Translations under genes and position numbers: made by a program
Shown: positions 13,261-25,735 of the stretch, piece by piece
Numbering within the stretch: position 1 is the first letter of the stretch
Layout: each line of letters starts with the position of its first letter
Assembly (NCBI GenBank): GCA_035610835.1
Contig: CM069446.1
Span: forward strand, 55,356,148 to 55,420,147
Direction of reading: 5' to 3'
Source: Ophiura sarsii
Lineage: Eukaryota; Echinodermata; Ophiuroidea; Amphilepidida; Ophiuridae
Length of the DNA stretch: 64,000 nucleotides
The notes under the pieces: model-generated
What the model was told of the DNA's origin: nothing
Seen by the model: the letters and a program-made list of their open reading frames with translations, nothing else
Database searches by the model: none

Positions 13261-13681
13261 TATGGACAAGCAGTGTGTTATTTTGAAATTTCACCTGGAA
13301 TTAAATGGCATGTTTTGAGACAAAATAATATTTCTATGTAGGTTGGGATTGTTAGAGATTTCTGTTAGTAATGAGTGATGACCATTGGTTTGATGGAGTC
13401 TTGAAAATAAATTTGAGTTTTTGTGCGATTTCGGAATCGATTTGTCACAATTTTGCAGTTTTATATTAGCCTGGAATACTTGATACTGTTTAAAATACCA
13501 AAATATAATGTGTTTCAGTGTTTATTTTCACTGTCCATGTAAATTGTAATCTAGATCTAAATATCTTTTTGTGAAAAGTTGTTAGACAAATATTGGTAAT
13601 GGGGATTGTTTGTTTCGAGTATGAATTGTAACACAAAGTTGCGATTTTACGCTGTCAGAAAATATGACCGTGTCAGACTAT

Positions 13682-13816
13682 TTGTTGATACAAATTCAGA
13701 TTATCCTTTAATTATTGGTTGATACAAATTCAGATTATCCTTTAATTATTGGTTGATACAAATTCAGATTATCCTTTAATTATTGGTTGATACAAATTCA
13801 GATTATCCTTTAATAA
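13682..13816 (+). repeat. Minisatellite, four units of 34 bp
   Basis: The unit runs ggttgatacaaattcagatt then atcctttaattatt and occurs four times in a row, almost without change; the last is cut short at the 3' end. It lies 470 bp before exon a. Confidence 0.93.
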
Positions 13817-14287
13817 TAATCTTCATCTTCAGTTGCTAAAATATCTCTGTAAATTCGGAATATAAAATTGGATGTGTCATTTGTATGTAATATATTGTGT
13901 TATGAATATGATTGTTGTATGATATTTTATACTGTCACCTGATATTATTTTGGTATAATAATTTTGTATTATACAGTTGAATGGAAAACTTGAATTGAAT
14001 TTAAATTTGATGTAAAAGATCAATATTATGATATTTGATTCATGATGCTTCATGATTCTCCTTCGTTGTATACATTGAACTCAATGAAGGATAAAAAAAT
14101 AATATATAATATAAAACATGTGTTTTTAGTTCCATCGGATGTAATGAATTGCATGGATATTGCAGAAATGTAATATTTGTGCAACTTTATATAAAATCCC
14201 TTTATTCTCTTTATTGTATTTTAATTTTGGTGAGTGACAAAAAATAAGCCTTACCATTTTGTTACATTCTGTTTGTCTCACTTACAG

Positions 14288-14582
14288 GACTTGTCCGGTT
14301 CTCTAGACGATCTCGTCACAGGCAACGACTTCAATAGCACCAACAGTCATCAGAATTTACCAAATAACACCAGTAGTAGTAGTAACCAATCAAACGCCAC
14401 ACCGCCCTCGTCCCAAGCCAACAACAACGCCACCAACGACAGCTATTCGACGTCGTCGCAGGCCTCGCAGTCCCCTCACATGCAGCACCCTTCAGTGACG
14501 GCGCTCCGACCATCGCCCTCACCGGTGGGTTCTCCGGCGAGCCATATATCAAGGTCTTCTCTTTCCCCTGCTAGTGTACAAG
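14288..14582 (+). CDS. ARID1: ARID1 exon a: DLSGS motif and Ser/Pro/Asn linker
   Basis: The acceptor reads ttacag|GAC (phase 0) and the donor CAAG|gttggt (phase 1). The exon opens with DLSGSLDDL, matching DLSGSIDDL of vertebrate ARID1, and ends with a block reading SPSPVGSPASH, then LSPASVQ, which parallels the vertebrate text at the same position. Between them lies a 50-residue Ser/Asn/Gln-rich disordered stretch. This is the first exon I can support. It starts in phase 0 with no plausible initiator, so it is internal. The donor GTTGGT is weak; a GT four bases downstream (14587) is possible, but the next exon's phase fits 14582. Confidence 0.92.
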
Positions 14583-15688
14583 GTTGGTATTAGATGTTAT
14601 TGCTACAATAGCTGCCAGTTGAAACTTTTGAGAGTATCATTGCGTCCCTAAGATTGGTATCAGACATTATGACTCCTGGCAGCTATTGTGAGTAAAAAGG
14701 ACGAGACATAAACTTAACAATTTAGTGTAATTACTCAAAATTGAAATGTCTCAATTCAATTTCCTTTATTACATATTGAATGAAGAGGATATCTGGAATA
14801 TCTAAAACAAAATTAAATCGTTTTAACTTACTACATCTTTTCTCATGCCAAGTCATCAACGAGTATGAAATTATCTCACAAATTGTGGACAATTCGATCA
14901 TCAAATTTGTGATATGAGCTAGCTGTGTTGTGCATTGTAGACATCCAATTCAGCAGAGTCTGTGGGGAGATGTGATTAAACCTCTATATCCTCTGGACCT
15001 CTTTATTAAATGATGCGATTTTGTAGTCAAATGACCGTTAGTAGGATTGATCCGAGCCAGAGAGATGTAAGCAATCACTTCACTGAACAGAAATGTGAAC
15101 GGCCGATTGAGATTCACTTATTTTACACAACATTTTTTTATTCTATCTAGTAGAGTTTTTGGGAAAAGTTTAGTTGAGCTGTGTCTTTTCAGCCTTTTTT
15201 CTTTAAATTTTATTTGCACTTATGACAAAACTCTATTCGCTCTTTGCACGGATCCGCCATTTGCGAGGAGAGCCTCAAACTGGTACCGCATTGAATGGGA
15301 CGATTCCATAACATTATGTAACTATTTTGACTCGCTCTGCCTGCACATTATGACTGGTCATGCAGTGAGACATTGTGAAATGATGCAACTCTTTCATTTA
15401 ATCTGATACCAATTTGTGGCTCTCCTCGCCTAAACGGCAGATCCATACAAAGAGAGAATAATAATAAAAAAGACCCAGGAAAGTCTACAACCCGGAATTC
15501 TGGGTTCAAACTCGGGTAGTACTTGGGCAATTGACCAGGAAAAATTGGAACAAATTATTAACAGGTTTTCCCAGGGTAGACTTTGTGCCAATTTCATTCC
15601 CTAGTCCTTTACCATAGCTTTACTAATCTCACTTTCTCTCGATCAAAACGATTTTTCACTTCCCCAAACCCCCCGGTCCTTTTTCCAG
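14583..15688 (+). other. Intron a-b
   Basis: A 1.1-kb intron. It holds the inverted-repeat element at 15235-15460. The remainder is AT-rich, with a pyrimidine-rich 3' end (ttcacttccccaaacccccc). Confidence 0.85.
15235..15460. mobile_element. Inverted-repeat MITE inside intron a-b
   Basis: Left arm ctctttgcacggatccgcca then tttgcgaggagagcctcaaactgg; the right arm is its inverse, reading ctctcctcgcctaaacggca then gatccatacaaagag. The arms exceed 55 bp with scattered mismatches and the spacer is about 100 bp. No reading frame. Confidence 0.75.
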
Positions 15689-15823
15689 GTGGTTCCGTCA
15701 CACCGCAACCACCCATGGTACCGCCACCTTCCAGCCAATCAGAGAGCAGCTCTCATAATCAAATGAGCCAATCACCACTAGGCTCTCAACCACCACAGCA
15801 GCAACAGCAGCAAGACAACCGAG
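15689..15823 (+). CDS. ARID1: ARID1 exon b: Pro/Ser/Gln-rich cassette
   Basis: A 135-nt exon (45 codons) with phase 1 at both ends: acceptor ttttccag|GTGG, donor CCGAG|gtaaga. It reads GGSVTPQPPMVPPP, then a Ser/Gln-rich stretch ending in six glutamines. Low complexity of this type is normal for the ARID1 N-terminal half. The symmetric phase means it can be skipped without changing frame. No motif beyond composition is visible. Confidence 0.85.
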
Positions 15824-16014
15824 GTAAGATATCATAGTTTGTTCGACCATTTCCATTCGCACGACTTGTCAAGATGTTGATTGTGATGCACCAAGTTTTT
15901 AATTTATATCTTGTCCGCCAGGCTTATCTTTGAGATTGGGAACAAAATCAGTTGGAACAAAATACAGAAAATAAACGGAAATCTATACCTTCTTTTCCTG
16001 GTAATGTTCATAAG

Positions 16015-16225
16015 TACTGTAAAGCATGAAATGTTCGCGTGCATCAAAATTTCACAAATTTCCCGAGTGCAGCGGACTCACAAAATTTTCATGCACGAGA
16101 ATGTTTTGCTTTTTTAAAGGCCTGTAATGACTTCCCAACACATTCGCAAAAATAGTCATGCCGCGAAAAAAGCCGAAGTCGGTGATTCCCAAAATGTTAA
16201 TGCTGCGAACATTTCATGCTTTACA
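16015..16225. mobile_element. Hairpin MITE (tactgtaaagcatgaaatgttcg ends)
   Basis: Left end tactgtaaagcatgaaatgt then tcgcg; right end cgaacatttcatgctttaca. About 211 bp with an exact inverted core of about 20 bp. The ends resemble the tactgtaaaagtggaaa family and could be a subfamily. Confidence 0.78.
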
Positions 16226-16490
16226 AAAAAACTAACACATCAATCAAAAGCTTATTTTATTTTCTGCCAGATTTTGTAAAAATATCAAATCTTTCAAAAG
16301 CAGACAAGATGTTCCCTTGGACACGGTGCAGTCTATGGTCTAACAGTGTCTACCATTTTGACTGGTTCACAAGTACCATGACAGACTTGACATTTTCCAT
16401 AGCCATCCCTTCTCATCCTAAAATTAGTACACTAGTTCCCATTGTTCTAACTGTAGTTGGTTTTTAGCATGCAGATAATTTCACAAATTT

Positions 16491-16782
16491 AAGGCCAAAT
16501 TAAAAAAATTATTTGTCTCAAAGCTCCCGCGCGCGTTCGTTTATTGATGCGCATTAGAAAAACAAAAATCTGAAAAAAACCTTTTTTTTTAAATTTTTCC
16601 CAAAATTTCACTGATTTTTCAGATTTTCATTGATCACATCATCTTAAATACAAAAGTTCACTTTTACAAGGATTTCAATATTTTATATTTAAAAAAAAAA
16701 ACTTGAAAAAAACCCGCATTCCGCATTAGTTTTACAACAGGAGAGGAGCTTTGAGACAAACAATTAATTTAATTTGGCCTAA
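16491..16782. mobile_element. MITE, family 'aggccaaat..tttgtctca', copy 1
   Basis: Left end aaggccaaattaaaaaaatt then atttgtctcaaagctcc; right end ggagctttgagacaaacaat then taatttaatttggcct. The 36-bp ends are inverted. About 290 bp, AT-rich interior with gcgcgcgtt near the left arm. A second member is at 32691-33047. Confidence 0.85.
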
Positions 16783-17923
16783 GCAAGTGTTTCAGAACAT
16801 GATTTATATATTGTTGTGTTGCACTGCACAATAAAATGAAGATACTTTTGAAAGTTGTTAATTTTGCGACCTGTGAAAGAATTATAAAATGCTCAAAACC
16901 AAACTTTAATATAGTGAATAGTTGCATGTACAATGCACTTGTAACAAATCAAACAATTTAAATTCCCCTCTCAAAGTTCAGCATTATGCAAACTGACGAT
17001 GATAAAGAACTTATCAGCTGTCTGTTAAGCTGCTTTGATAACGAGTTGTTGCCATGGCGCCAGTTATCACAACCTGGTCTAGGTCAAAGGTCAATCTGTC
17101 AGTACATGTGGATTGTCTAGTTTGTTTGTGTTCATTCATGTGAAAGAGATTGATGGCCACTTATATCCTGCTGCAATTAGTGCGAGGTTAGCAAGTTTGT
17201 TTTCTGTTGACACTGACTGATAGACTGCTGCATTTAGACCGTACTAAAAAATAATCTGCCAGTATTGTTCACTGGCGACTTTTTTCGAGAACTCTCGATA
17301 TGACATGAATTAATGCATGTTTATATTTTCGTTGCATCCTACAAACATAGCTGATCCATTGTGTGTTACTGTATTTCCATGTGCGTCTATTAACAATTCC
17401 ATCCATGTCAATTTTGTAAATGAGCATAAATCGTAGTACCGTATACCGAATTCTGTTTCATTGTAATGTGTAATACTACTCTTCTGGCAGGTTTGCCATG
17501 ATATAATGGCCCAAAATGGTGCTATATATATTTGGTTAAGAGGGAAGTTTGAGCTCAAATCATGAATGTAATGACTGATGGTGCACCAATAGTCAAGCAA
17601 CAACTCCGGATTTGATTTCCAAAACCATTTGGGTGTAAAAAAAGTGCCTTTTGGGCTACAAACTCTTGACTTCAGGAATAGTTGATGGTATTCTGATTCA
17701 GATTTGGGCAACACTAAGATGGTTTCCACAAAATTATCCAAATATGGGACCAAGTAACCTTATTTTGGGTGATTATCTGGGTTTTCATAATGATGGTTAC
17801 AGAAGCAATGATTGGTGCACCAATGGTCAGATAAATAGCATGAGAACTCTGGAGATGAATTTGGTAGCTTGGTTTAGGTTGAAAAGTATCCATGATACAG
17901 AGGAGGGGCTGGGTTGCATATAA

Positions 17924-18122
17924 TTAGCCCTCATTGGGCTACAAACTGATGGAATCTTAGCCCCCATTGGGCTACAAACTGATGGAATCTTAGCCCCCAT
18001 TGGGCTACAAACTGATGGAATCTTAGCCCCCATTGGGCTACAAACTGATGGAATCTTAGCCCCCATTGGGCTACAAACTGATGGAATCTTAGCCCCCATT
18101 GGGCTACAAAGTGATGGAATCA
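17924..18122 (-). repeat. Minisatellite, six units of 33 bp, open on the minus strand
   Basis: The unit agcccccattgggctacaaa then ctgatggaatctt repeats six times. The unit is 11 codons long, so the minus strand stays open and would read SVCSPMGAKIP repeatedly inside a 158-codon frame (17827-18303). There is no supporting domain or splice context; I treat it as a non-coding minisatellite. Each unit has an internal palindrome (agcccccattgggct). Confidence 0.92.
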
Positions 18123-19950
18123 GTAACACCAGCTGATGGCACCAGGCAGAGACAGCCAGCTCCAAGATGATTTCCGTACAACAGTGCTTGTGTTTTGTGA
18201 TTTGTGATGCACCCACAGCGAGCAAAGAAGATTTGAAAGACACCACCACAATGCATTGCGTTTTTGCCAAATGCCCTAATTCTCGGTTACCATAGACATG
18301 CACACAATCATGGCTTCATAGAGCGTTCATCATTGGAGCTCTTCGGTTCTAGTTTACATCAATGAATAAATTAGTTATCAGTGTTCCTTTTTCTTATTTC
18401 TAAAACTTGCGAGCTCGATAAATGCATCGTGTGAAAAAAAGCTTTAGTTGGCTGGCGTTCGTGCAATGCCTTGTGGGAAGTCTTAAAAATCTTCTTTGCA
18501 CAGCGAGCATCACTTAAAGCGTATTGTCTGATCTCATTCCGTGCGTCAGTTGCAATTTTGACGCTGTGGTTTACACGGTGGCCTCGCATGTCCAAACTCA
18601 TTTGCCCACTAAAACACTGCCCAACTCAATTACCCGGTCGGTCGGTTCGTTTGGCGAATAGAGGATGAGAAATGAGAAGAGATTTAGCTTGGGAGTAGAA
18701 ACCAAGCAACTAAGCACTTGCTTATCCTGACTGTTGCCTATAAACATGTTGAAATAGTTGGGCAGTCTTTTGAAATATTGAGGATTTATAGATTCATGAC
18801 ACAATTGGGCTGTTTGATCAAAAGATGTCTACAAAAATGATAAAATAATAATACAGTGTGATGGGTTTTTTTTAAAAATTGGAAATATTTTCACTCTTGA
18901 AATTACAATACTATCTGGAGTGGTACAACACAAGTATTGTGTCCAAGTTTGATATCGTGAATAGAATTTCATAAACGTTCATGTAGAAAGCATCTTTATG
19001 GTTCAAATACACATTATAATATTTGTATGAGACTTTTTTCAGTCATCTTAGGAGATTTTCTATTAAAACAATTCTCAATTATTCCAGTACATACTGATCA
19101 AAGATGTATTACTATTTACAAGGTATGCAATTAAATGCACATAAAGTTGCTGGCTTAATTTAATGAATCGGAACACTGTACGCAAACACGTGTTGCAAAA
19201 TGATTTGATGGAGAATTGTTTACTTGAAAAATATCTTGCTATAGATGGTGAATAATCATATAGCCCATACATAGATTCTAGCACTACTAATCACCCGTGT
19301 TCATTGCGATTATAACTTTTAAGAGGCAAGTTTACTTTTTCTTTCTGTTCAACCGCTAACCATGATTAATTTTGTAAGCATAGTTGAGTACCCTGTGCAT
19401 GTCTAGTGTGCAGGTGGATTTCTACTTTAAAAAGGAATGCCCATTAAACCATGTTCCAAGAATCTTCATCTTCATGCTTCAAGAATCTATGTATGAGTTG
19501 CCCATCATTTCACCATGGTTACACGAATAAGATAATCCACTCTTTGTTAAAAAAAAGGTTTTACGCCAAGTGCATGTTTTTTCCATCAACAATGGCAAGA
19601 CAGGTCTCCGCTACGAAATAAAGTACAAAGCAGCTGTTATTTTACAATATGAATCAACTGTAATAACAATGGCTGCCCTAAGATGATTATGCTCTCGGCA
19701 GTTTTATCATTGTTTACATGATATGCCACTAGCTATAGGTCTGTTAATCATCCTTTGTGTAGTGACCTCAGTGCATGTCTGAGTAATTCTGAGTTCAATA
19801 TGGTGCCCTTAACTGTGAATGACTGGAATATGTATCTATTATTAAGCACATATGATCAAAAATTGAATACTTTCATGACATTTGAACGAACTATAACCAT
19901 TTGACATTAATCGTGTCCTGATACTGATGGCTTCATTCACATGGATGTAT

Positions 19951-20166
19951 TTAACCCCCTGAGAACTACCGGCCGATTGGTTAAAAAGATGGATACATCA
20001 TTTATTGCACCAATGAGAGACATTGTTAGAATAATTGTATCTCTGATAAAGATGGGAGTGAAACATTTTACAAGCTGCATTTGAATTGGCTATTAATATG
20101 AGTATATCTTGTAATAAACCAATCAGAACCACTGTAAGATAGACAGGTAGACCCCAGGGGGTTAAA
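19951..20166. mobile_element. piggyBac-like MITE with TTAA ends
   Basis: Left ttaaccccctgagaactacc; right ccccagggggttaa. Both ends lie at TTAA, the target of piggyBac elements, and start CCCCC. Inner imperfect pairing continues with gattggtt/aaccaatc. About 216 bp, no transposase. Confidence 0.7.
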
Positions 20167-20839
20167 CTGTTACGAATAGTCACCATCAAAACATTTTGGT
20201 CCTAATACAAACTACACATACATTGTGTTAACTCTGAAGCAAATTCCTTTAAGAATTGGACATTCATTTCCAATGCGCACTTGCATTTTGTATGATCAAA
20301 TTATGTCCAGACCAATACAGGTGCAAGTATGGTCAAATTATGTCCAGAGTGTTATGACAGCGGCCAGAATAAATTGTATGAGTGTGTGATAGAGAGATCC
20401 CATGTTCTTGGTTAGCTGCCATTTTTGAAGGGAATACTAAAACTATGTATTTAAGTATCTCTCACATAAAAATGGATACAACATTTTTGAGTAATAGTAC
20501 ATTTAAAGTAAAGGATCACTAATTTGGATGTGGTTCACCAGGTTGTATTGAATGAGAATTTTGAGAATCAGAACCATGTTGCAAACACTTTCGTATTCTC
20601 TCTAAAATGGCAGTTAATCCCCCCCCCCCCCCACACCCCAAATGGGATCTCTGTACAGCGAGATAGGTGATCTGAATTGTATTAGTCCATTACGTGTGTT
20701 AATCTTCTAGCCAATGTCTACAATGATACACCAGTGATACTCTTTGTTGCGTTAAGTTTTGGGTGACGTCAGTGCGTATCCCAGAGAGGGCATCGTGATA
20801 TCAGATGCGTAACTTTCAATTTGATGGTGTTTTGACCTT

Positions 20840-21086
20840 ATCACTTTCCACGCGGCAGGCGTCGGCAGACGACATTCCAAATTGTCACAAAAGGTTTCAA
20901 AAATGTCCAAATAATTGAATTTCATTACCATATTTGGCATCGCCATGATGAATGCATTACAATAAGGACAAACATGCCTAGCATTGGTTCTTGAAATCCT
21001 CGAGATAAGACTTTGAAAGTTGGTAATGGTTTCAGACAAATCTGTTTTGCATATGGTAAACCTAATTGCTGTGTGGAAAGTGTTAA
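20840..21086 (-). mobile_element. MITE, family 'ttaacactttcca', copy 1 (inverted)
   Basis: Reverse complement of the family at 46940 and 62964: it contains, inverted, the shared core ctaggcatgtttgtactta-like text and ends ggaaagtgttaat at 21086. The left end is tcactttccacgcggcaggc. About 247 bp. Confidence 0.8.
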
Positions 21087-21988
21087 TCTAGAGTGTCTAT
21101 AGTGGTGCTGAGATGCTTCACCTATGCTTCACCTATGCCGCCATGGTTTTGCGTTGACATTACCCCTCAACTTCTGGTGACATGATTTAAGGATTGTAAA
21201 ACCTCTATGGTTAGGGATCGGCACAATCGCAGAATAACGGGTCATACAAAATTCCTAGAGAAAGTATCAATTTATCCCATGGAAGACTTTGACTCGGTTT
21301 AATATCAGTCTTCAAGTTAGAGTGGGATAAGGGTCTTTTTACAAGTTCTCAACATAAAAAGATGATGTAAATCTTGTCAGTTTGGGAAAAACATTTCTTT
21401 GAAAACAATTTAACAAAATAATATTTAGATAAAAAATGAAAAAAATAACCACCCTGCTTGAGATTGATATTTTTTGTGTATTCTGCGATTGTCCGAGCCA
21501 ATATATGCGTGTATTGTTTGAAAGTAAGATATGTGCTGGGTTTGTGTACTACTGTTTTTATCTTGTACTGATTACCAAAGTGAATTTGCATTGAAGTGAA
21601 TATCAAGTACATGTTTATCAGTGAATTTTCCATATAGTGGGTGTGCCTGATCAATATCTAACTAAACAGAAGGCCGATTCCTATTTCGTGCATATTATGT
21701 ATACATTATATAGCTTTCCATAAAAAGCACGGCTATGCTGTAGGGACGTTGATTGTAGTGTCAAGGTGGTCATTTCAAAAGTGTTATTTATTCATATTTA
21801 GTTATGGCATGAACATTTTCCAGGTGTAAACACGAGGTTTTATATGTTGTCCAAATTCTAGGAATTTCTTATAATTTTTGCCTGTTTATGGCGTTCGTGG
21901 CCTGATTTCATATGTTTTTGAAGTATGTTATTTTTCATGTGTGTTAGTTTGATATTAGTAAGTCGGGGTGTGTTTATAATGTAGTGTG

Positions 21989-22192
21989 TATAGTTTAATC
22001 AGTTCCAAATTGGCGAGAAATATTCAATTTTGATCTCCGCACGCAAAAGTACTACAATCTTATGCGCGGGATATGGCCACAAGCCTCACGCTCGCATTAC
22101 GCATATGATGCACAGTTCGCTTGTTGCTCGTCCTTCTGTATTCATTTCCTGCTGTAAGGAGGCTTTGCCAATTTGGAACTTATCAAACTTTA
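21989..22192 (-). mobile_element. MITE, family 'tatagtttaatcagttcc', copy 1
   Basis: Ends tagtttaatcagttccaaat then tggcgag, and tttgccaatttggaacttat then caaactt: inverted repeats of about 28 bp. Interior gcacagttcgcttgttgctc then ctgtaaggaggc defines the orientation, opposite to copies 2 and 3. TA at both borders. Confidence 0.88.
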
Positions 22193-22979
22193 GTACTCCA
22201 CATTAATTATCCCAGAATTTTCAGGCGTTTATTTTCATTTGTAATCGGCAATTAACATCACAGATTATTTTCTTCAACAAAATCACAAAAATAATTGAAG
22301 GATGAAAATAACCCATTTGCTTAGGGCATGCCCGATTTATTGGATTGATGCTGATTGATTTTTGATTGATTTTTAAATACAAGTTCACACAGAAACTAGG
22401 ACACACAACACATGGTTCAATAATATTCAGCCGCTGCTCGTAAACCGAACTCATGCAATGAACAGTGAAATCGTACCCATATTACAGCAGGAGGGGGGTG
22501 TACATCTGCCGAACAAACTGGTATATTGTGAACCCCCAGAATTTTTTGACCAAAATTATTTAATAGGGAAATTACACACTTCTTTAGCAAATACAGTGCT
22601 GTGCATGTGCATAGAAAAAGATGTTCTAAGAAGGCTGCATGGTAGATGATACATGTGTCAGTATGAATCTCAATGTACATCCCAACAGAAACCTTTAGTC
22701 TGGAAAGATGAGAATTACACACAGACTCTGCTACATTAAATACTTCCAATCTCCTTACTGTGTTGCATTGCCAATGCACTTCACATACTCTGTGTAAGAA
22801 ACTGTGCCAAAGAAAATGTAATAGTCCAAGACTCAACAAGCGTCTTTACATCCGGGGTCAAAAGTCATTCTCATCCGTCTAGAGAATCCCTCGTCACTGT
22901 TGTATAATAAATGAAATAAAGTCTGGCTTGAGATTGAGACATGGCTATTATTTGTCTGGTATATACTTGTGCACAGCAG

Positions 22980-23231
22980 GTCACAACCAGCATATAAACC
23001 AGTCGCCTTCTGCTATGCAAGGAGGACCCCCGCCGGGTTATGGGGGCAGCAGCGGTAGGGGGACGAGCTCGCCCCAGGATTGGCAACAGCACTGCGATGG
23101 GACGGCGGAGATGTATGGAGGAGGGGCTCACCACCACTACCTTCCACCTCATCATCAGCCTCCCCCGCCGAATCAGATTGCCCCTTACTACGGGGGTCCT
23201 ACTAGTTATGGCCAGCACTATAACCACCAAG
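22980..23231 (+). CDS. ARID1: ARID1 exon c: Gly/His/Pro/Tyr-rich cassette
   Basis: A 252-nt exon (84 codons), phase 1-1: acceptor gcacagcag|GTCAC, donor CACCAAG|gtattg. It encodes GHNQHINQSPSAMQGG, then a Gly/Ser/His/Pro segment ending YYGGPTSYGQHYNHQ. Tyr/Gly/Gln patches are typical of the prion-like N-terminal half of ARID1 proteins. A tandem CAGCAG acceptor at 22974-22979 could add or remove one codon. Composition and exact phase fit support it; domain evidence is absent. Confidence 0.85.
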
Positions 23232-25735
23232 GTATTGTGTCTGAATGAAACAAACAAAAAATCTAGTAGTACAAGTATTTATCTTCCTTTTTTGCTTTTC
23301 TCTACTCTTTTGTCAAAATTAACCCCTTTTTTTCGTTTCCAAAATCCTGCAATAACTTTTGATTTCAGTTTATAGATATTCTTGTTTTGACACGGGTGAT
23401 TTCTTGCATGATTTTATTCCCAACGTTGTTGATTGCGATGCTTTCATTGCACATAAAAGATGGGGACATTGCTAAATAATTTACATTTACATATTAACAC
23501 ACATTAACCGCACATAGATAGCCCTTATACTATTTCTGATCAGGGTAATGATTTTATCAGAAAAAAAATAAACCGACAATCATGTTACGTTATATTTTGG
23601 TAGGCATTCAAGTGTATGTTGTAAGAGATTGTGGTTCGAACCATAGTTATGCCACTGGGTGTACTGTAAATAAATATCCCGAGGCGATCCAATGTTTTTG
23701 TTTCGTGGGCAATGGGCCTGTGTACCAGCACTTTGGCTGTGGAGAAAATGGTGGATTCACTCTTGCTCATAACCCATCTAAACCTCTTCTGATTGGTTAC
23801 CTAAAGGGTTATGTCATTTATGTAGCCAATAAGAATTGGTATGATATGTGATACACAGTAGTCTAAGGTACATCTTGTTGGCAAGGCTTATTTTGCAATT
23901 TTGTGCAAAATAAATGCAAACCTTCTTTTTTCCCCAACTATTATTCCTTCGATTTTCAAAACCCAGGTTTTGTTGAAAAAGAAGATTACCTCTTTTCAAG
24001 ACAATTTCTGATTTCAGGAAATTATGTTCAGTTTTAGGAAATGTTGTTGACATAAGTATAGCAATTTCTGTACAAAGTATAGGAACATTTAAATGTTCAG
24101 GCTTTTCAGACCTAGTGGCATCTCTATAGTTTGTTCAGTTCCAAATTGGCAAACCTCATTACAGCAGCGAAGGGTGTTGGTGCACATAAACACAACAAGC
24201 ACAATGTGCATCTAATGCGTGACGCTTGCGTTCTGGGGGAAATTGTGTGGGTATGGCCAAAATTGAGCGCATACGCTTGGATAACTTTTGCGCGCGAAGA
24301 GATTAAACCGCATATTTCTCGCCAATTTGGAATTGATTGAACTTATAGTTGAATAGCTTGTGTTATATTCTGTTAGATATTTTCAAAAATCTCGTCTTTT
24401 TTGCAAGATGTACCCTTTGACACGATGCGTCGCACATTCGCATTGATTGTCTCGAAGGAATGATCATAGCATTCGTAAAAGTTACCATCTCGAATTGGAC
24501 CGTCCATTTGGCAAGCCCCAAATGAATAAATAATTTGTAATAATGTAGTGGTATTATTTAAGTGAGTGTATATCAATCACCAGGGTTCTCAACAGGCAAA
24601 CCTGCTGGAAGTTCGATCAATTAGCCCTCAAAAATTTCTCCTGAAATTATCAGATTTTGAAACATTGAAACATCTTTAAATCATTGTTGATAAAGATTAA
24701 ATACCCTGTCAGTATTTTGTTTTTAATTTAAACATGTTTATATTAATTTTCTGATAAACTATTGTTCCAGTTTGTTTTCCGTGTACTAAATGTTACTCTA
24801 CATACACCTAAAATTAACATGGCTTGGCTATGTTAATGTGCTGTTAATCTCGCATTGTAAGGTACTTTATTCGTGTCATGGGTCAAGAACCATATAAACC
24901 CTTCAGAACATTTTGAGCAGAATCAAAAATTGGGCCCATCGTTGAAAACCCAACCGTTGAGAAGCCCCGTTGTATTAAGAATATCTTTTTATCGTTTTTC
25001 GGTGCCAACTGAGCTTTTCTGTTGAAAACACGGCACTCGCCAAAATAGCTGTATCAGCATGCATGTTACCGTTAGTGTAAATATAAATATTGAAGAAAAT
25101 TCATCAAAGTCATTTTCACTTCCTTATGATGGTGATGTCACATTTTTGATGCACCATTTTCTTGCTCATATTGACACGATGTACCAGTGCTCTAAAGTTC
25201 TCGGGCAAGTCAAGGTTGCACCAACATCACTCTTGTCAGGAAGCGAAAAATACTAGTGAAAAATGGATATTGGCAATATCTTGTTTTGTTGCACCGTGGA
25301 ATAAGCTTAAAACAGTACAGTAATATAATGTTTATTCCTGATGGGTTGCAAAACAAGAAATTGTCGAATACTATGTGTAATTAATGAAATCCAAAGTGGT
25401 GCTGGTATGCTAATTGTAGGATAAGAGTTTACACATCACATCACCATATAGTTTTTAACTGATCCAGTTGATGGAGGTTTTTTATAAAAAGATGATTCCT
25501 ACCATACATTGATCTCTATGAATGGATCATTTGAGTCTGTCTGTATATCTGTGTGTCTTGTTTGTTTTGTGTTGTCTTTGTCTTAACATAGAGAGATATT
25601 TGTCTTGTCTTGTCTTGTGTTTCTCTCTGCATGTGTCTGTCTGTCCATCCGTCCACCTGTCTGGGTGTCCTGTCTGTTTGTAAGTAGCCAGCAATATTGA
25701 CTGACCACGTACCTCAATTGTTTGTTGGGTTTCAG
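23232..25735 (+). other. Intron c-d
   Basis: A 2.5-kb intron. It holds the MITE at 24125-24347 and a possible inverted-repeat segment at 23750-23850 (cattggttac-type ends, weak). Near the 3' end (about 25540-25680) is a microsatellite-like ttgtcttgtcttgtg / ctgtctgtcc run. Confidence 0.85.
24125..24347 (+). mobile_element. MITE, family 'tatagtttaatcagttcc', copy 2
   Basis: Ends tatagtttgttcagttccaa then attggc, and ctcgccaatttggaattgat then tgaacttata. Interior ctcattacagcagcgaaggg and gcacataaacacaacaagca match copy 3 in the same orientation. Confidence 0.9.

Larger units (their letters stand above)
7509..14287. other. No gene seen; intron/upstream with MITEs and simple repeats
   Basis: Apart from the elements listed separately (9304, 10162, 10695, homopolymers, 13682 minisatellite) I see no exon. 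A diverged segment at about 11434-11574 (ggattttcgcaaac ... ggattctcgcagc) belongs to a loosely defined 'gattctcgc' family also seen at 35330-35440, 40612-41014 and 48331-48521. Confidence 0.55.
15824..22979 (+). other. Intron b-c
   Basis: A 7.2-kb intron with at least five inverted-repeat elements and one minisatellite (listed separately). Antisense reading frames at 17310-17753 and 17827-18303 overlap repeats and show no recognised domain. A further exon cannot be excluded but phases do not need one. Confidence 0.8.

Noticed and set aside
17310..17753. 147-codon minus-strand frame in intron b-c
   Set aside because: No recognised motif, AT-rich codons, and ordinary length for chance in a 7-kb intron.
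17924..18122. CRISPR-like array
   Set aside because: Units are contiguous with no variable spacers, in a eukaryotic intron: a minisatellite.
22417..22839. 140-codon minus-strand frame before exon c
   Set aside because: Cys/Leu/His-rich with no repeat or domain pattern; no splice or promoter evidence.
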